A stretch of DNA of 64,000 bases, taken from positions 1-64,000 of the forward strand of contig NZ_PIJY01000008.1 in the NCBI RefSeq assembly GCF_008304605.1, in the 5' to 3' direction. Shown piece after piece: positions 18,193 to 26,240 of this stretch. This DNA comes from Oceanobacillus polygoni. Lineage in GTDB: Bacteria > Bacillota > Bacilli > Bacillales > Amphibacillaceae. How positions within the stretch are numbered: position 1 is the stretch's first letter; each line of letters begins with the position of its first letter. The notes under the pieces were generated by a model, which had not been told where the DNA came from, ran no database searches, and saw nothing but the letters and a program-made list of their open reading frames with translations. The position numbers and the translations under genes were made by a program.

Positions 18193-18778
18193 TGGTTAAA
18201 TACTCCTTCCTAATTTCGTCCATAAAGTTTTGAATCATTGTTTTCCCGGATAACGTACCAATTGATTCTGGGTGGAACTGAAGTCCATAAATTGGAAAGT
18301 CTCGGTGCTTGATCCCCATGATTTCTCCGTCTTCTATCGCATGCGCAACAACTTCTAACTCCTCAGGTAATGTCTCTCGATCAACCACATAGGAATGATA
18401 GCGCATGACCTCGATTGGGTTTTGCAAATCTTTAAAAGCCCCGGAATTTTGATGGGCAACGAGTGAGGTTTTTCCATGCATAATTTGCTGTGCAGGAACA
18501 ACTTTGCCTCCCAGCGCTTCTCCAATTACTTGATGACCTAGACATACACCCAATATAGGGATGGACGTGTAAAAGTGTTTCACCAATTCGATACAAATGC
18601 CAGCTTTGTCTGGTAAACCTGGTCCAGGGGAGATAATAATCGCTTCTGGGTTTAGCTCCTCCATCTCAACGATTGAAATTTTGTCATTTCGGATAACTTG
18701 AATTTCAAGGTTTAATTCCGAAAAATATTGGTATAGGTTATAGGTAAATGAATCATAGTTATCAATTAAAAGTATCAA
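18176..18778 (-). CDS. trpG: Anthranilate synthase glutaminase component
   Basis: This class I glutamine amidotransferase supplies ammonia to TrpE. It has the oxyanion loop SPGPGLPDKAG, the nucleophile Cys79 in GVCLGHQVIGE and the catalytic His-Glu in QFHPESIG. In B. subtilis the shared glutaminase gene lies in the folate operon. Here a 200-residue copy sits inside trp, overlapping both trpE and trpD, so it is dedicated or at least co-regulated with tryptophan synthesis. Confidence 0.95.
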   Translation of the reverse strand: MILLIDNYDSFTYNLYQYFSELNLEIQVIRNDKISIVEMEELNPEAIIISPGPGLPDKAGICIELVKHFYTSIPILGVCLGHQVIGEALGGKVVPAQQIMHGKTSLVAHQNSGAFKDLQNPIEVMRYHSYVVDRETLPEELEVVAHAIEDGEIMGIKHRDFPIYGLQFHPESIGTLSGKTMIQNFMDEIRKEYLTNETVS

Positions 18779-20171
18779 CTTGCTGCACCTCCATTAGTGA
18801 TCTTGCTTTATTTAATGTTTCTTGATATTCATTTTCAGGTATCGAATCGTAAACAATTCCTGCGCCAGCCTGTAAATAAGCTTTCTCATTTTTGAGAATC
18901 AGTGAACGAATCGTTAGCGCGATATTCAAATCATGGTTAAAATTAATGTAACCAATCCCACCACCATATGCACCACGTTTTTTATCTTCCAGATCGTTAA
19001 TGATTTGCATTGCCCTTATTTTAGGAGCCCCAGAGACGGTGCCGGCAGGGAGGCAGGAAATCAATGCATCGATTCCAGTTAAATCCTTCATTAACTTACC
19101 TTTAACTTCAGAGACAATATGCATCACATGCTGATATTTCTCGATTTTCATATAGGTTGGAATCATGATACTGCCAGTTTCACAAACACGCCCAAGATCA
19201 TTTCTGCTAAGATCAACAAGCATCCGATGCTCGGCGATTTCCTTTTTATCGGAGAGAAGTTCCTGCATCAATGCCTCATCCTCTTCCGGTGTTTTTCCTC
19301 GCGCTCGAGTTCCAGCAATCGGATTGGTAATAATTTCATTGCCAGCTGTTTGAATTAAACTTTCTGGTGATGCACCTAAGATTACATAGTCTTCAAAATC
19401 AATATAGAACATATACGGTGAAGGATTTGCTGTTCTAAGCTTCTCGTAAAAATAGAATGGGAAGTCTGGATGCTCATCAATCGTCGCTGTCATCCTTTGT
19501 GATAAGACAACTTGAAAAACGTCGCCTTCTTTAATATGCCTCTTCGCTATTTTTACTTTCTCTTGAAAGCTTTCTGAAGTCATTTCCGGCTCAAATTGAA
19601 TCGGACCAAATTTCAATTCGTTGTGACTTTCCGTTCTGTTTAGTGCTTTTTTTAAAGTGTCGATACGCTCATCTAAAACGGCTTCTGGTTGATTATCTGG
19701 ATTCATAGCAATCAAGTAAATCTGGTTGTCTGTATGGTCAAATACAATAACATTTTGATAAAGCATGAAATGAATATCAGGCATATTTAAGTCGTCTGGT
19801 AAAGTCTCTCCAATTGCTTCAAATTGTCGAATCGAATCATAGCCAATATATCCAATTGCACCTCCGAAAAAAGGAAGGGCTAAGTCTGCTTCGAGTTTTG
19901 GCATTTGCTTTTTTATATGATTGAGTGCATGTTCCGGCTTGATTTCAATCGTACTTTTTTCTAGGTGGCGGATGGTCGTTTTATTTTCCGTACCAACAAC
20001 TTCTTGATAAGGGTCCACTCCAAGAAAAGAATACTTTCCTTTTTGTTCATGTTGGAACGTGCTTTCTAGCAGGAATCGTTTTCTTCCCGATAAATTTTTG
20101 AATATGTGTATGGGTGTTAAGTCAAAAGCATCTATCCTCGTGTATTTATACGTTTTTTTGGTCACGTGCAT
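18762..20171 (-). CDS. trpE: Anthranilate synthase component I
   Basis: TrpE makes anthranilate from chorismate. The chorismate-binding domain is clear: GGAIGYIGYDSIRQFE, ITNPIAGTRARGKTPEED, DLSRNDLGRV and LPAGTVSGAPKIRAMQII. An LLES motif near the N-terminus is part of the usual tryptophan feedback site. I prefer ATG 20171, nine bases after AAGAAGGGA. Another ATG at 20180 is only one base from that site. The gene follows the tandem T-box leader. Confidence 0.95.
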   Translation of the reverse strand: MHVTKKTYKYTRIDAFDLTPIHIFKNLSGRKRFLLESTFQHEQKGKYSFLGVDPYQEVVGTENKTTIRHLEKSTIEIKPEHALNHIKKQMPKLEADLALPFFGGAIGYIGYDSIRQFEAIGETLPDDLNMPDIHFMLYQNVIVFDHTDNQIYLIAMNPDNQPEAVLDERIDTLKKALNRTESHNELKFGPIQFEPEMTSESFQEKVKIAKRHIKEGDVFQVVLSQRMTATIDEHPDFPFYFYEKLRTANPSPYMFYIDFEDYVILGASPESLIQTAGNEIITNPIAGTRARGKTPEEDEALMQELLSDKKEIAEHRMLVDLSRNDLGRVCETGSIMIPTYMKIEKYQHVMHIVSEVKGKLMKDLTGIDALISCLPAGTVSGAPKIRAMQIINDLEDKKRGAYGGGIGYINFNHDLNIALTIRSLILKNEKAYLQAGAGIVYDSIPENEYQETLNKARSLMEVQQVDTFN

Positions 20172-20203
20172 CCTGTTCATTCCCTTCTTTTCAAATAAAA
20201 AAA

Positions 20204-20500
20204 TCCTCTATAAACACAATTGGTATGTGTTTATAGAGGACGTATGTAACCGCGGTGCCACCTCGCTTGAAAGGAAAACCTTTCATCTTTTTCGAATACG
20301 GGATGTCAAGCATTGCAGCTTATCTTCATCCGATATCCTATCCGTATAACGGCGGAATTCCGTGTTTCCATACTCCAATGTTCAGGAAACCTCTCATAAG
20401 TCCATTCAACAATAATCCGCGTACTGGAATTCCACCTGCACCAGCTCTCTGCAACGCTTTAATTATTGTCTACTCCTCTTACTCAAAGATTTAGGTATTC
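20204..20500 (-). promoter_or_regulatory. Second (gene-proximal) T-box riboswitch, tryptophan specific
   Basis: On the minus strand this leader has Stem I with AGAGAGCTGGTG, a specifier TGG (plus-strand 20402-20404) in the context GAATGGAC, and the T-box AGGTGGCACCGCGG (around 20250-20263). A terminator stem (20204-20218 with 20226-20240) is followed by a run of seven T. The bulge base N of UGGN is C, which pairs with a G discriminator as found in bacterial tRNA-Trp. The left boundary is firm; the upstream boundary is approximate. Confidence 0.93.
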
Positions 20501-20525
20501 AATTCATTTATAAAACGCAAAAAGA

Positions 20526-20794
20526 TCCCTTATCCAAAAAAGGACGAGGGACCGTGGTACCACCTTTATTAGCTGAAAACAGCTCACTTTAGTAATATGA
20601 AATAATGATGCTTTCATATTTGTCTCTTGTAACGATGAGACGATTTCGCCAAAGCCTACTACGATCGGTTCGGTTTGGAAGCTCGGAAGCCCATTCATCT
20701 ATTCGCTCACACTGGTTTGCACCAACCACCAGCTCTCTAAAGTGTCAAAATAGATTACTATTCTTCGTCGTTGCTTAAGTCGATTAAGTTATTG
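20526..20794 (-). promoter_or_regulatory. First (promoter-proximal) T-box riboswitch, tryptophan specific
   Basis: This unit has the AGAGAGCTGGTGGTTGGTGC Stem I segment, a TGG specifier (plus-strand 20691-20693) in GAATGGGC, the T-box AGGTGGTACCACGG (around 20552-20565) and a terminator (20526-20535 with 20542-20551) followed by T5. Its UGGN base is U, so it would make only a wobble pair with a G discriminator. It lies in series with the second T-box. Confidence 0.93.
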
Positions 20795-20800
20795 GAATTA

Positions 20801-20829
20801 ATAATAGAATAGTTTGAAATAAAAGTCAA
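20801..20829 (-). promoter_or_regulatory. SigA-type promoter of the trp operon
   Basis: On the minus strand TTGACT (20829-20824) and TATTAT (20806-20801) are 17 bases apart. Transcription would begin near 20794, just ahead of the first T-box. Confidence 0.8.
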
Positions 20830-20951
20830 GGATATTTCGAAAATTAATTCCAAAGGTTTTTAGTAATTATTTTAGAAAATATTTATAATTTTAGGTTATT
20901 ATTTTAGTATAATAGTGTTATACATAATTTTTACGGATAAAGGGGCCGACT

Positions 20952-22322
20952 ATGAAAAAAGCAATTATATTATTAGTGAGCTGTCTATTTATTTTTTCGG
21001 CTTGCAGTGAACCAGAAGAAACTGTGGAATCAGATGATACAAAGCAAGTGGAAGAAGATGAAGCAGAGACAGAGGAAACAGAATGGTGGAAAACAGATGT
21101 AGCATCTTATACATTACATGATTTACCACGTGATTTAGAGGAGCTGGAACAGGAGCTGATTGTGGAAGCAGGATTATACAGTGGGGATAATTATGATGTA
21201 ACTGCAGCAAAAGAACTACTTGACCAATTACCAGAAGATCTGGCAGAAGAAGAGCTTGAAACAGCAATTTTGCAATTGATTCGGGAAGATTATCATGCAG
21301 AAGTGGAAACATTTGTAACGTTTGATCCAACGGTTGATATTAGCGTTGATCGTCCAGATGAAGAACTGGAGGAACCGTCAGAGGATATGGCTACATCGAC
21401 ATCTCATTTTGCTATTTTATTAGATGCAAGTGGGAGTATGAATAATACGAGTGATGGCACAACACGTATGGAACTGGCAAAAGAAGCAATTGGAAATTTT
21501 ATTGATATTTTACCAGAAAACAGTACCGTTTCATTGCGCGTGTATGGTCATGAAGGAACAGGGTCTGATGATGATAAAAAGCTATCCTGTAGCTCTACAG
21601 AATCCTTATACAATGGAGAAATGAACGAAAAAGAATTTATGAAAGCACTTCAAGCAGTACAGCCAGCTGGGTGGACACCCATTGCGAATGCACTAGAGGA
21701 ATCGGAGAAGGATATTCCGGAAAATTCCTCAACTGCCATTGTCTATGTTGTAAGTGATGGGATTGAAACCTGTGATGGCGATCCTGTAAAGGTTGCTGAA
21801 CAATTGAATCAAAAGGGAGTACAGCCAATCATTAATATCATTGGCTTCCAGGTCGATGATGAGGCACAGGAATTATTAAAGCAGGTTGCAGAAGCTGGAA
21901 AAGGCGAATTCACATATGCTGGGAATAAACAGGACTTGGAAGATTATTGGAAAGAAGAATATGATCGACTGCAGGAGGCTTGGGAGGCATGGCAGCAAGA
22001 AGGTATGAAACGAGCCAATGAGCTTTCACAGCAATTAATGAAGCAAGCAGATGAAACAGGGTACGCCATCATGGAAAAATCCGATCTGGAATTTAGACGT
22101 GCAGAGGAGTTAATAAACTATTTAACAACCAATCGCAATATGGAAAATGCAGATAACCTGTGGAGCCTCTTTTACGAACGTTCTACCACGATTTGGAGCT
22201 ATGGCTATAATAATCAGACGGAGAACTGGGGCGCGGCCTATGAAAATGGGAATGCAGCGTGGCGGTATTTTTATGAAACTGGAACAGAGAAGTGGACAGA
22301 GTACTATAATAAAATGAATTAA
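20952..22322 (+). CDS. VWA-domain lipoprotein with a C-terminal Trp/Tyr 11-residue repeat
   Basis: The 456-residue protein has a lipoprotein signal peptide (lipobox FSAC, Cys at 19) followed by an acidic linker. A von Willebrand A domain (about residues 150-335) has an intact MIDAS motif DASGSM and later TPIANAL and SDGIETCDGD. After residue 340 it becomes a helical Trp/Gln-rich tail. Trp residues at 404, 415, 426, 437 and 448 are exactly 11 apart, each followed four residues later by Tyr. It is likely an envelope protein that binds ligands through a metal site; the partner is unknown. The ATG follows AAAGGGG. Confidence 0.82.
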   Translation: MKKAIILLVSCLFIFSACSEPEETVESDDTKQVEEDEAETEETEWWKTDVASYTLHDLPRDLEELEQELIVEAGLYSGDNYDVTAAKELLDQLPEDLAEEELETAILQLIREDYHAEVETFVTFDPTVDISVDRPDEELEEPSEDMATSTSHFAILLDASGSMNNTSDGTTRMELAKEAIGNFIDILPENSTVSLRVYGHEGTGSDDDKKLSCSSTESLYNGEMNEKEFMKALQAVQPAGWTPIANALEESEKDIPENSSTAIVYVVSDGIETCDGDPVKVAEQLNQKGVQPIINIIGFQVDDEAQELLKQVAEAGKGEFTYAGNKQDLEDYWKEEYDRLQEAWEAWQQEGMKRANELSQQLMKQADETGYAIMEKSDLEFRRAEELINYLTTNRNMENADNLWSLFYERSTTIWSYGYNNQTENWGAAYENGNAAWRYFYETGTEKWTEYYNKMN

Positions 22323-22401
22323 TACTGTGAAAAGGTTGAGAACTCACGAATGCTAGATTAAATGCTATGGGAAAAGGGAATAATATATAGTGAGGTGAGG
22401 A

Positions 22402-22602
22402 ATGATGCCTGTTGAATTAATTGTTAGATTCGTTGTAACCATCATTATATTCATCATCATTATCATTATTTTGAGCAAATTTAGAGCGAAAAATTCTCAA
22501 ACAAAAGCAGATGATTCGTTGGAAGTGATGAAGAGGAGATTGGAGAACGAAGAAATTACCGAGGAGGATTTTAAGGAAGCTAAAAGAAGGCGTGGGAAAT
22601 AA
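22402..22602 (+). CDS. SHOCT-domain small membrane protein
   Basis: The 66-residue product has one strongly hydrophobic N-terminal helix (residues 5-26). Its cytoplasmic tail contains LEVMKRRLENEEITEEDFKEAK, a typical SHOCT motif. SHOCT proteins are short and often oligomerise at the membrane, but their roles are not established. A GAGGTGAGG site precedes two adjacent ATG codons; either could be used. A terminator follows. Confidence 0.8.
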   Translation: MMPVELIVRFVVTIIIFIIIIIILSKFRAKNSQTKADDSLEVMKRRLENEEITEEDFKEAKRRRGK

Positions 22603-22642
22603 GCAGAGTGGCAATGATTAGCCAATCCTAGCCGCTCTGCTT
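22601..22642. terminator. Terminator between the convergent SHOCT and nitroreductase genes
   Basis: Twelve-base arms (22601-22612 and 22631-22642) with one G·U-type mismatch overlap the SHOCT stop codon and precede a T-rich stretch. Confidence 0.75.
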
Positions 22643-22650
22643 TATCATAA

Positions 22651-23199
22651 TTAACCTTGAAATAGACTGAATTTATCTCTTGCTGAAATTCTTTCTTTCG
22701 TTTCAGGGAGCTCGTCAAAATAGCCCATATGGAGAAAGCCAACAATTTTTTCGTTTTCATTTACACCGAGGATTTCTTTTACTTTGGGATCGTAAATGTG
22801 TGGGTTTGTTTTCCAGACAACACCGAGCTTTTGCTCCCATGCAAGTAGCCAAAAGTTCTGAATCATGGCGGACATTGCGCCATAGTTCTCATCCCATTGC
22901 TTCGGTATTTCTGGTTCATCCATAATAACAACCAAAATAGCGCTTGGCTCATTCAAGTAATCTTCTCTGTTTTGCTGCCTTTCCTCAGGATAGGTTGAAG
23001 CAATTTTCTTTGCAAAGCTACCTTTTTGGTCGGCGTTAACGAAAATAAATCTCCATGGTTGTCTCATCCCGTGGTTCGGTGCCCAAATGGCATCATCTAA
23101 CAATTCAAGCACGACTTCTTCCGTTACTAATTTATCATTATATCCTTTTTTAATTGCTCGCCTTTCTCGGATAATTTTTGCTAATTCAGATTTTTTCAT
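22651..23199 (-). CDS. Nitroreductase-family FMN oxidoreductase
   Basis: The 182-residue protein has the nitroreductase fold. An FMN-binding RERRAIKKGY sits near the N-terminus, followed by DDAIWAPNHGMRQPWRF, NYGAMSAMIQNFWLLAWEQKLGVVWKTN, and a C-terminal GFLHMGYFDELP. Members reduce quinones or nitro compounds with NAD(P)H, often under electrophile or disulfide stress. A 39-base palindrome lies directly upstream. In B. subtilis, related genes are controlled by MarR/DUF24-type thiol sensors, which would fit but is an inference. Confidence 0.88.
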   Translation of the reverse strand: MKKSELAKIIRERRAIKKGYNDKLVTEEVVLELLDDAIWAPNHGMRQPWRFIFVNADQKGSFAKKIASTYPEERQQNREDYLNEPSAILVVIMDEPEIPKQWDENYGAMSAMIQNFWLLAWEQKLGVVWKTNPHIYDPKVKEILGVNENEKIVGFLHMGYFDELPETKERISARDKFSLFQG

Positions 23200-23215
23200 A
23201 AATAAATACCCCTAT

Positions 23216-23254
23216 ATACAATTTAATTGATAACAGTTATCAATTAAATTGTAT
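23216..23254 (-). promoter_or_regulatory. 39-bp perfect palindrome, probable operator of the nitroreductase
   Basis: Arms 23216-23234 and 23236-23254 are perfect 19-base inverted repeats around a single A. The outer parts read TACAATTTAATTG and CAATTAAATTGTA, similar to MarR/OhrR-type sites. The core TGATAAC-A-GTTATCA has a 7-1-7 form. It ends 17 bases before the nitroreductase start. Confidence 0.7.
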
Positions 23255-23371
23255 CTGATAAACTATTAAAAAGCAATTGGTTGATACTTGCTGCTTGCTT
23301 TGGTGATAAAAGGAAGTTTAACCTTTGACCTTGTTTTTGTATATAAACAAAGAATGATGTGTACATATAAG

Positions 23372-23403
23372 ACGCCTGATATAAAAATATCAAGCGTTTT
23401 TTT
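23372..23403 (+). terminator. Terminator without an obvious upstream gene
   Basis: Eleven-base arms (23372-23382 and 23387-23397) with one G·U pair run into a T7 tract. The nearest upstream plus-strand gene already has its own terminator at 22601-22642. Confidence 0.7.
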
Positions 23404-23434
23404 CATGTTATTTATTTTAATATTGTTCATTTTT

Positions 23435-23478
23435 TGTGATGGATATCACAACCTCTGCCGAATAAACGGGTGTATGAT
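23435..23478 (+). promoter_or_regulatory. Fnr-type activator site with -10 box
   Basis: A perfect TGTGA-N6-TCACA (23435-23450) is followed by TATGAT (23473-23478). The site centre is about 41 to 42 bases before the predicted start near 23485, the normal class II position for Fnr/Crp activators. No good -35 box is present. Confidence 0.72.
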
Positions 23479-23500
23479 AATGGGTAGAGGAGGTAAAACG

Positions 23501-23953
23501 ATGTCATTCTATGGATTGTTAGTATTTATACATATATTTTCTGCTATATTGGGGATGGGTCCGGGACTTGTGATGACTGTAATCGTGAGAAAGGCGAGCA
23601 ATATGACGGAGCTTCGCCATGCATTTGTTATCCGCAACCAATTACATATTTATACGATGATCGGTGGCACATTGTTACTTGTTACAGGGATTTGGATGGG
23701 TTTCCTTAATACTTATTTATTTACACAGGGCTGGTATTGGCTAAGTCTCAGTTTGTTTTTAATTGCATTAGCATTTGGACCGTTTGTATTATCTCCAAGA
23801 TCGAAGCCGATAAAGGATATTTTAAGAACCTATAAGGGAGAAACGATACCAAAAAGTTATTATATGTTAGCTGGTAAACTATTCTTTTTTGAGCATATAA
23901 CCAATATCATTTTCTTAATCATTATCGCACTCATGATTTTGAAGCCATTTTAA
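23501..23953 (+). CDS. DUF2269-like integral membrane protein
   Basis: The 150-residue protein has four hydrophobic helices (about residues 3-24, 49-70, 77-97 and 125-147). Conserved histidines sit in HIFSAILGMGPG, QLHIYTMIGG and FFEHITNII, as in DUF2269 proteins. The ATG at 23501 follows AGAGGAGG; a longer open frame upstream has no ribosome site. The paired membrane histidines suggest possible heme binding, and the Fnr-type promoter suggests low-oxygen induction. Both points are inference. Confidence 0.8.
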   Translation: MSFYGLLVFIHIFSAILGMGPGLVMTVIVRKASNMTELRHAFVIRNQLHIYTMIGGTLLLVTGIWMGFLNTYLFTQGWYWLSLSLFLIALAFGPFVLSPRSKPIKDILRTYKGETIPKSYYMLAGKLFFFEHITNIIFLIIIALMILKPF

Positions 23954-23961
23954 AGAAACCG

Positions 23962-23982
23962 CTGTTCATCTGAGATGAACAG
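23962..23982 (+). terminator. Terminator of the DUF2269 gene
   Basis: Perfect 9-base arms (23962-23970 and 23974-23982) are followed by a T-rich tract. Confidence 0.75.
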
Positions 23983-24023
23983 TGTTTTTCTTTTATGAGT
24001 AGCCGTTTCTGGAAGATTGCTAA

Positions 24024-24341
24024 TTATGAAAAAATTTCTCCTTTTTTGCTATAAATTTCATATGCAAAGTATCCAAATAATAAACCTATTCCAGCACCCA
24101 AACCAATTGTAGAAAGTAAGGATATTGGGAAAAATATGCTAAGAAGTACAGCAAGAGCACAGCCAATCATCATTCCGAGTGGTATTAAACTATCTAATAA
24201 ACTTTGAGCACCTTTTGATTTTTTCTTACCCAGGGTACCTTTCTTATATTTATGTTTCATTCTAATAACTACAAATACTGCAATCCCACCCGCTATTACA
24301 ACAGGTAGTAAAATACTCACAACTTCCAATGCTAAGCCCAT
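24024..24341 (-). CDS. Small membrane protein, unknown function
   Basis: The 105-residue protein has an N-terminal hydrophobic helix (residues 5-26), a very basic loop (MKHKYKKGTLGKKKSKG), and two further helices (about 49-70 and 74-95) in a Gly-rich C-terminal half. I do not recognise the family. It is monocistronic, convergent with the DUF2269 gene. The ATG follows GGAAGAGATT. Confidence 0.6.
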   Translation of the reverse strand: MGLALEVVSILLPVVIAGGIAVFVVIRMKHKYKKGTLGKKKSKGAQSLLDSLIPLGMMIGCALAVLLSIFFPISLLSTIGLGAGIGLLFGYFAYEIYSKKGEIFS

Positions 24342-24594
24342 ATTAGAATCTCTTCCTTTCGTTTTTTAATTGATTCATTTTCAACGATTTATTCCAGGAA
24401 ATGGCCCGGTAGCTGAATGAGAAATATTGTTTATATTGCCAATGTTAGATAACCTAATTGTATCATAGGTTTCAGTATAACAGAGCCATGTTTTAAAGTA
24501 ATATAATCGGTTATTATTGCAATTAAGTAGAAATTATGATATAGTCGTTGAAATTTTACCTGAAAAATAATGACATCGAAAGGAGAGAATTCAG

Positions 24595-25131
24595 ATGAGA
24601 AACGTAACGTTAGAGCAGATTTTTGTTCATCCAATTACACAGAAATACTTGGGGCGTTCTGGGATTGCCCATGCGATTGCTGTTGCTGAATATGCATACA
24701 TGTTTTCAAAAGAGTTTGATGTGAATCCAGATTTAGCAGCAAAGGCAGCATTGTTACATGATGTTGGGCATTACACATGGTATCGAGATGGTGAATGGGA
24801 TTATGAGCTCTATAAAGAAAATGATATCCATGCCATTAAAGGTGCAAGTCGTGCACATAAGTTGCTTATTCGGATAGGCGAAGACCGGCAATCAGCAAAA
24901 GAGATTGCAGTTGCTATTCTCCTGCACACGGATTCGTATTTGCCAAAGGGAGAACTTGAACTAAAGCCCCTTCAACAAGTCGTAGCGATGGCAGATGAAG
25001 CTGATGAAGAGAATGGCGGCAAGCACCATTATAAAACGATTGAAGAAACTGATGCATTGGAACGAATTCGTGCATTAGATGAACAAATTGAGCTGGATTT
25101 GCAGGAAGAAATGTCGTGGATTAGGGAGTGA
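24595..25131 (+). CDS. HD-domain phosphohydrolase-like protein
   Basis: The 178-residue protein has the HD metal-binding pattern. A first His sits in GIAHAIAVAEYA, then the HD pair in AALLHDVGHYTW, a His in LLHTDSY and a final Asp in VAMADEADEENGG. Such enzymes usually hydrolyse nucleotides or phosphate esters in the cytoplasm; the substrate is not evident. The ATG follows AAAGGAGAG. The length is right for a single-domain member. Confidence 0.8.
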   Translation: MRNVTLEQIFVHPITQKYLGRSGIAHAIAVAEYAYMFSKEFDVNPDLAAKAALLHDVGHYTWYRDGEWDYELYKENDIHAIKGASRAHKLLIRIGEDRQSAKEIAVAILLHTDSYLPKGELELKPLQQVVAMADEADEENGGKHHYKTIEETDALERIRALDEQIELDLQEEMSWIRE

Positions 25132-25170
25132 GATAAAATTCCCTTATAACTAGGGGTCATTAAAAGAAAA

Positions 25171-25195
25171 AATCCTGTTCCAAGGAAACAGGATT
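25171..25195 (-). terminator. Terminator of the VanY-like lipoprotein gene
   Basis: Nine-base arms (25171-25179 and 25187-25195) are followed on the minus strand by T6CT4. Confidence 0.8.
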
Positions 25196-25205
25196 GTAAT
25201 ATATT

Positions 25206-26240
25206 CTATTCGTTTGCTTCTAAATATTCTTCTAATGTTAATTCCTGTGACATAATCTCCTGAGCAGCCTTTACGCCAACATAACGGAGGTGCCATGGTT
25301 CATATTGGTACATGGTTATTTCTTCTTTTCCTTCTGGATACCTGATGATAAACCCGTAATCTGCGGCATTTTCTTTAATCCATTGCCCTTCTTCCGTTTC
25401 ACCAAATTCAATCACTAAATCAAAGTTTACTGCTGGGCTCGTAACATCCATTGTCAGACCGGATTGATGTTCACTTTCTCCTGGACGAGCACTGAAGTTA
25501 TTTGCTGCTTCTTCACCATGTGCATCTACATTTGCTGCAAAAATCACGTCTTGTCTTTCGTAAGAACGATAGCCAGACTGAGCATAGAGTTCAAGCTCTG
25601 CCTCTTTAGCATCTTGAAACAGTTCTTCCAAGGCTGCAGCTGCAGCTTCCCGCATTTGTTTTTTAGGTAGATCCTCTGCAAATGGGAATGGTACATCAGG
25701 GATTACAAGATCTTCTGGAATATAATCTTCTGGTAAAGCATGTTCTTTGTTAATCAACCCAAGTTGATCATATGGGTTTGCAATAATCTCTGTTCCGGAA
25801 TTAGTAAAAGCAGCCTCTGCTTTTTGAGGGAGACCATCACCAGCAGTAATAACATCATTATTTTCAATAAGCTGTTCTAATAGCTGTTTGGTTGGTTCAT
25901 CATAGATACCTGATGCGAGTAAGTTATCATCCTGTAATTGAAAATCCGTTATTGCCCATGTTGTTGCTTCGTCATACTGATCACTTGGATTAAGGTCGTA
26001 TCCAATTTCATTTAAAGCAAGTTGGAGTTGCTTTACATCCTTACCTGTATCCTTTTTTTGCAGTGGTCCATCAGGGATTTTGCTGAACTCCTCTGTATCT
26101 GTTGGAGCAGATTCTGAATGGGCAGGTGTTTCTTCAGGTTCTTTCGAATCATTACTTGGTTGTTCTGGAGCATCACATGCTGCCGTAATGGTTGGTAGCA
26201 TTATAATTAGACATATAATCATTATAGGTTTCTTAAACAT
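25206..26240 (-). CDS. VanY-type D-Ala-D-Ala carboxypeptidase lipoprotein with peptidoglycan-binding domain
   Basis: The 344-residue protein has a lipoprotein signal (lipobox ITAAC, Cys 22), an acidic Ser/Pro/Glu linker and a PG_binding_1-like repeat (about residues 60-120, DTGKDVKQLQLALNEIGY). A C-terminal M15B/VanY peptidase domain follows (about 190-335). The catalytic region is complete: SGYRSYERQ, the zinc site SEHQSGLTMDV and EPWHLRYVG. It should trim D-Ala from cell-wall stem peptides on the outer membrane face. It has its own terminator. Confidence 0.92.
   Translation of the reverse strand: MFKKPIMIICLIIMLPTITAACDAPEQPSNDSKEPEETPAHSESAPTDTEEFSKIPDGPLQKKDTGKDVKQLQLALNEIGYDLNPSDQYDEATTWAITDFQLQDDNLLASGIYDEPTKQLLEQLIENNDVITAGDGLPQKAEAAFTNSGTEIIANPYDQLGLINKEHALPEDYIPEDLVIPDVPFPFAEDLPKKQMREAAAAALEELFQDAKEAELELYAQSGYRSYERQDVIFAANVDAHGEEAANNFSARPGESEHQSGLTMDVTSPAVNFDLVIEFGETEEGQWIKENAADYGFIIRYPEGKEEITMYQYEPWHLRYVGVKAAQEIMSQELTLEEYLEANE

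Noticed and set aside
20989-21330. 113-codon frame antisense to the VWA lipoprotein gene
   Set aside because: It is a shadow of a well-supported gene, with no ribosome site and Leu/His-rich composition typical of antisense reading.
23288-23500. N-terminal extension of the DUF2269 protein
   Set aside because: The extension would cross a terminator and the Fnr-type promoter; the ATG at 23501 has a strong ribosome site.
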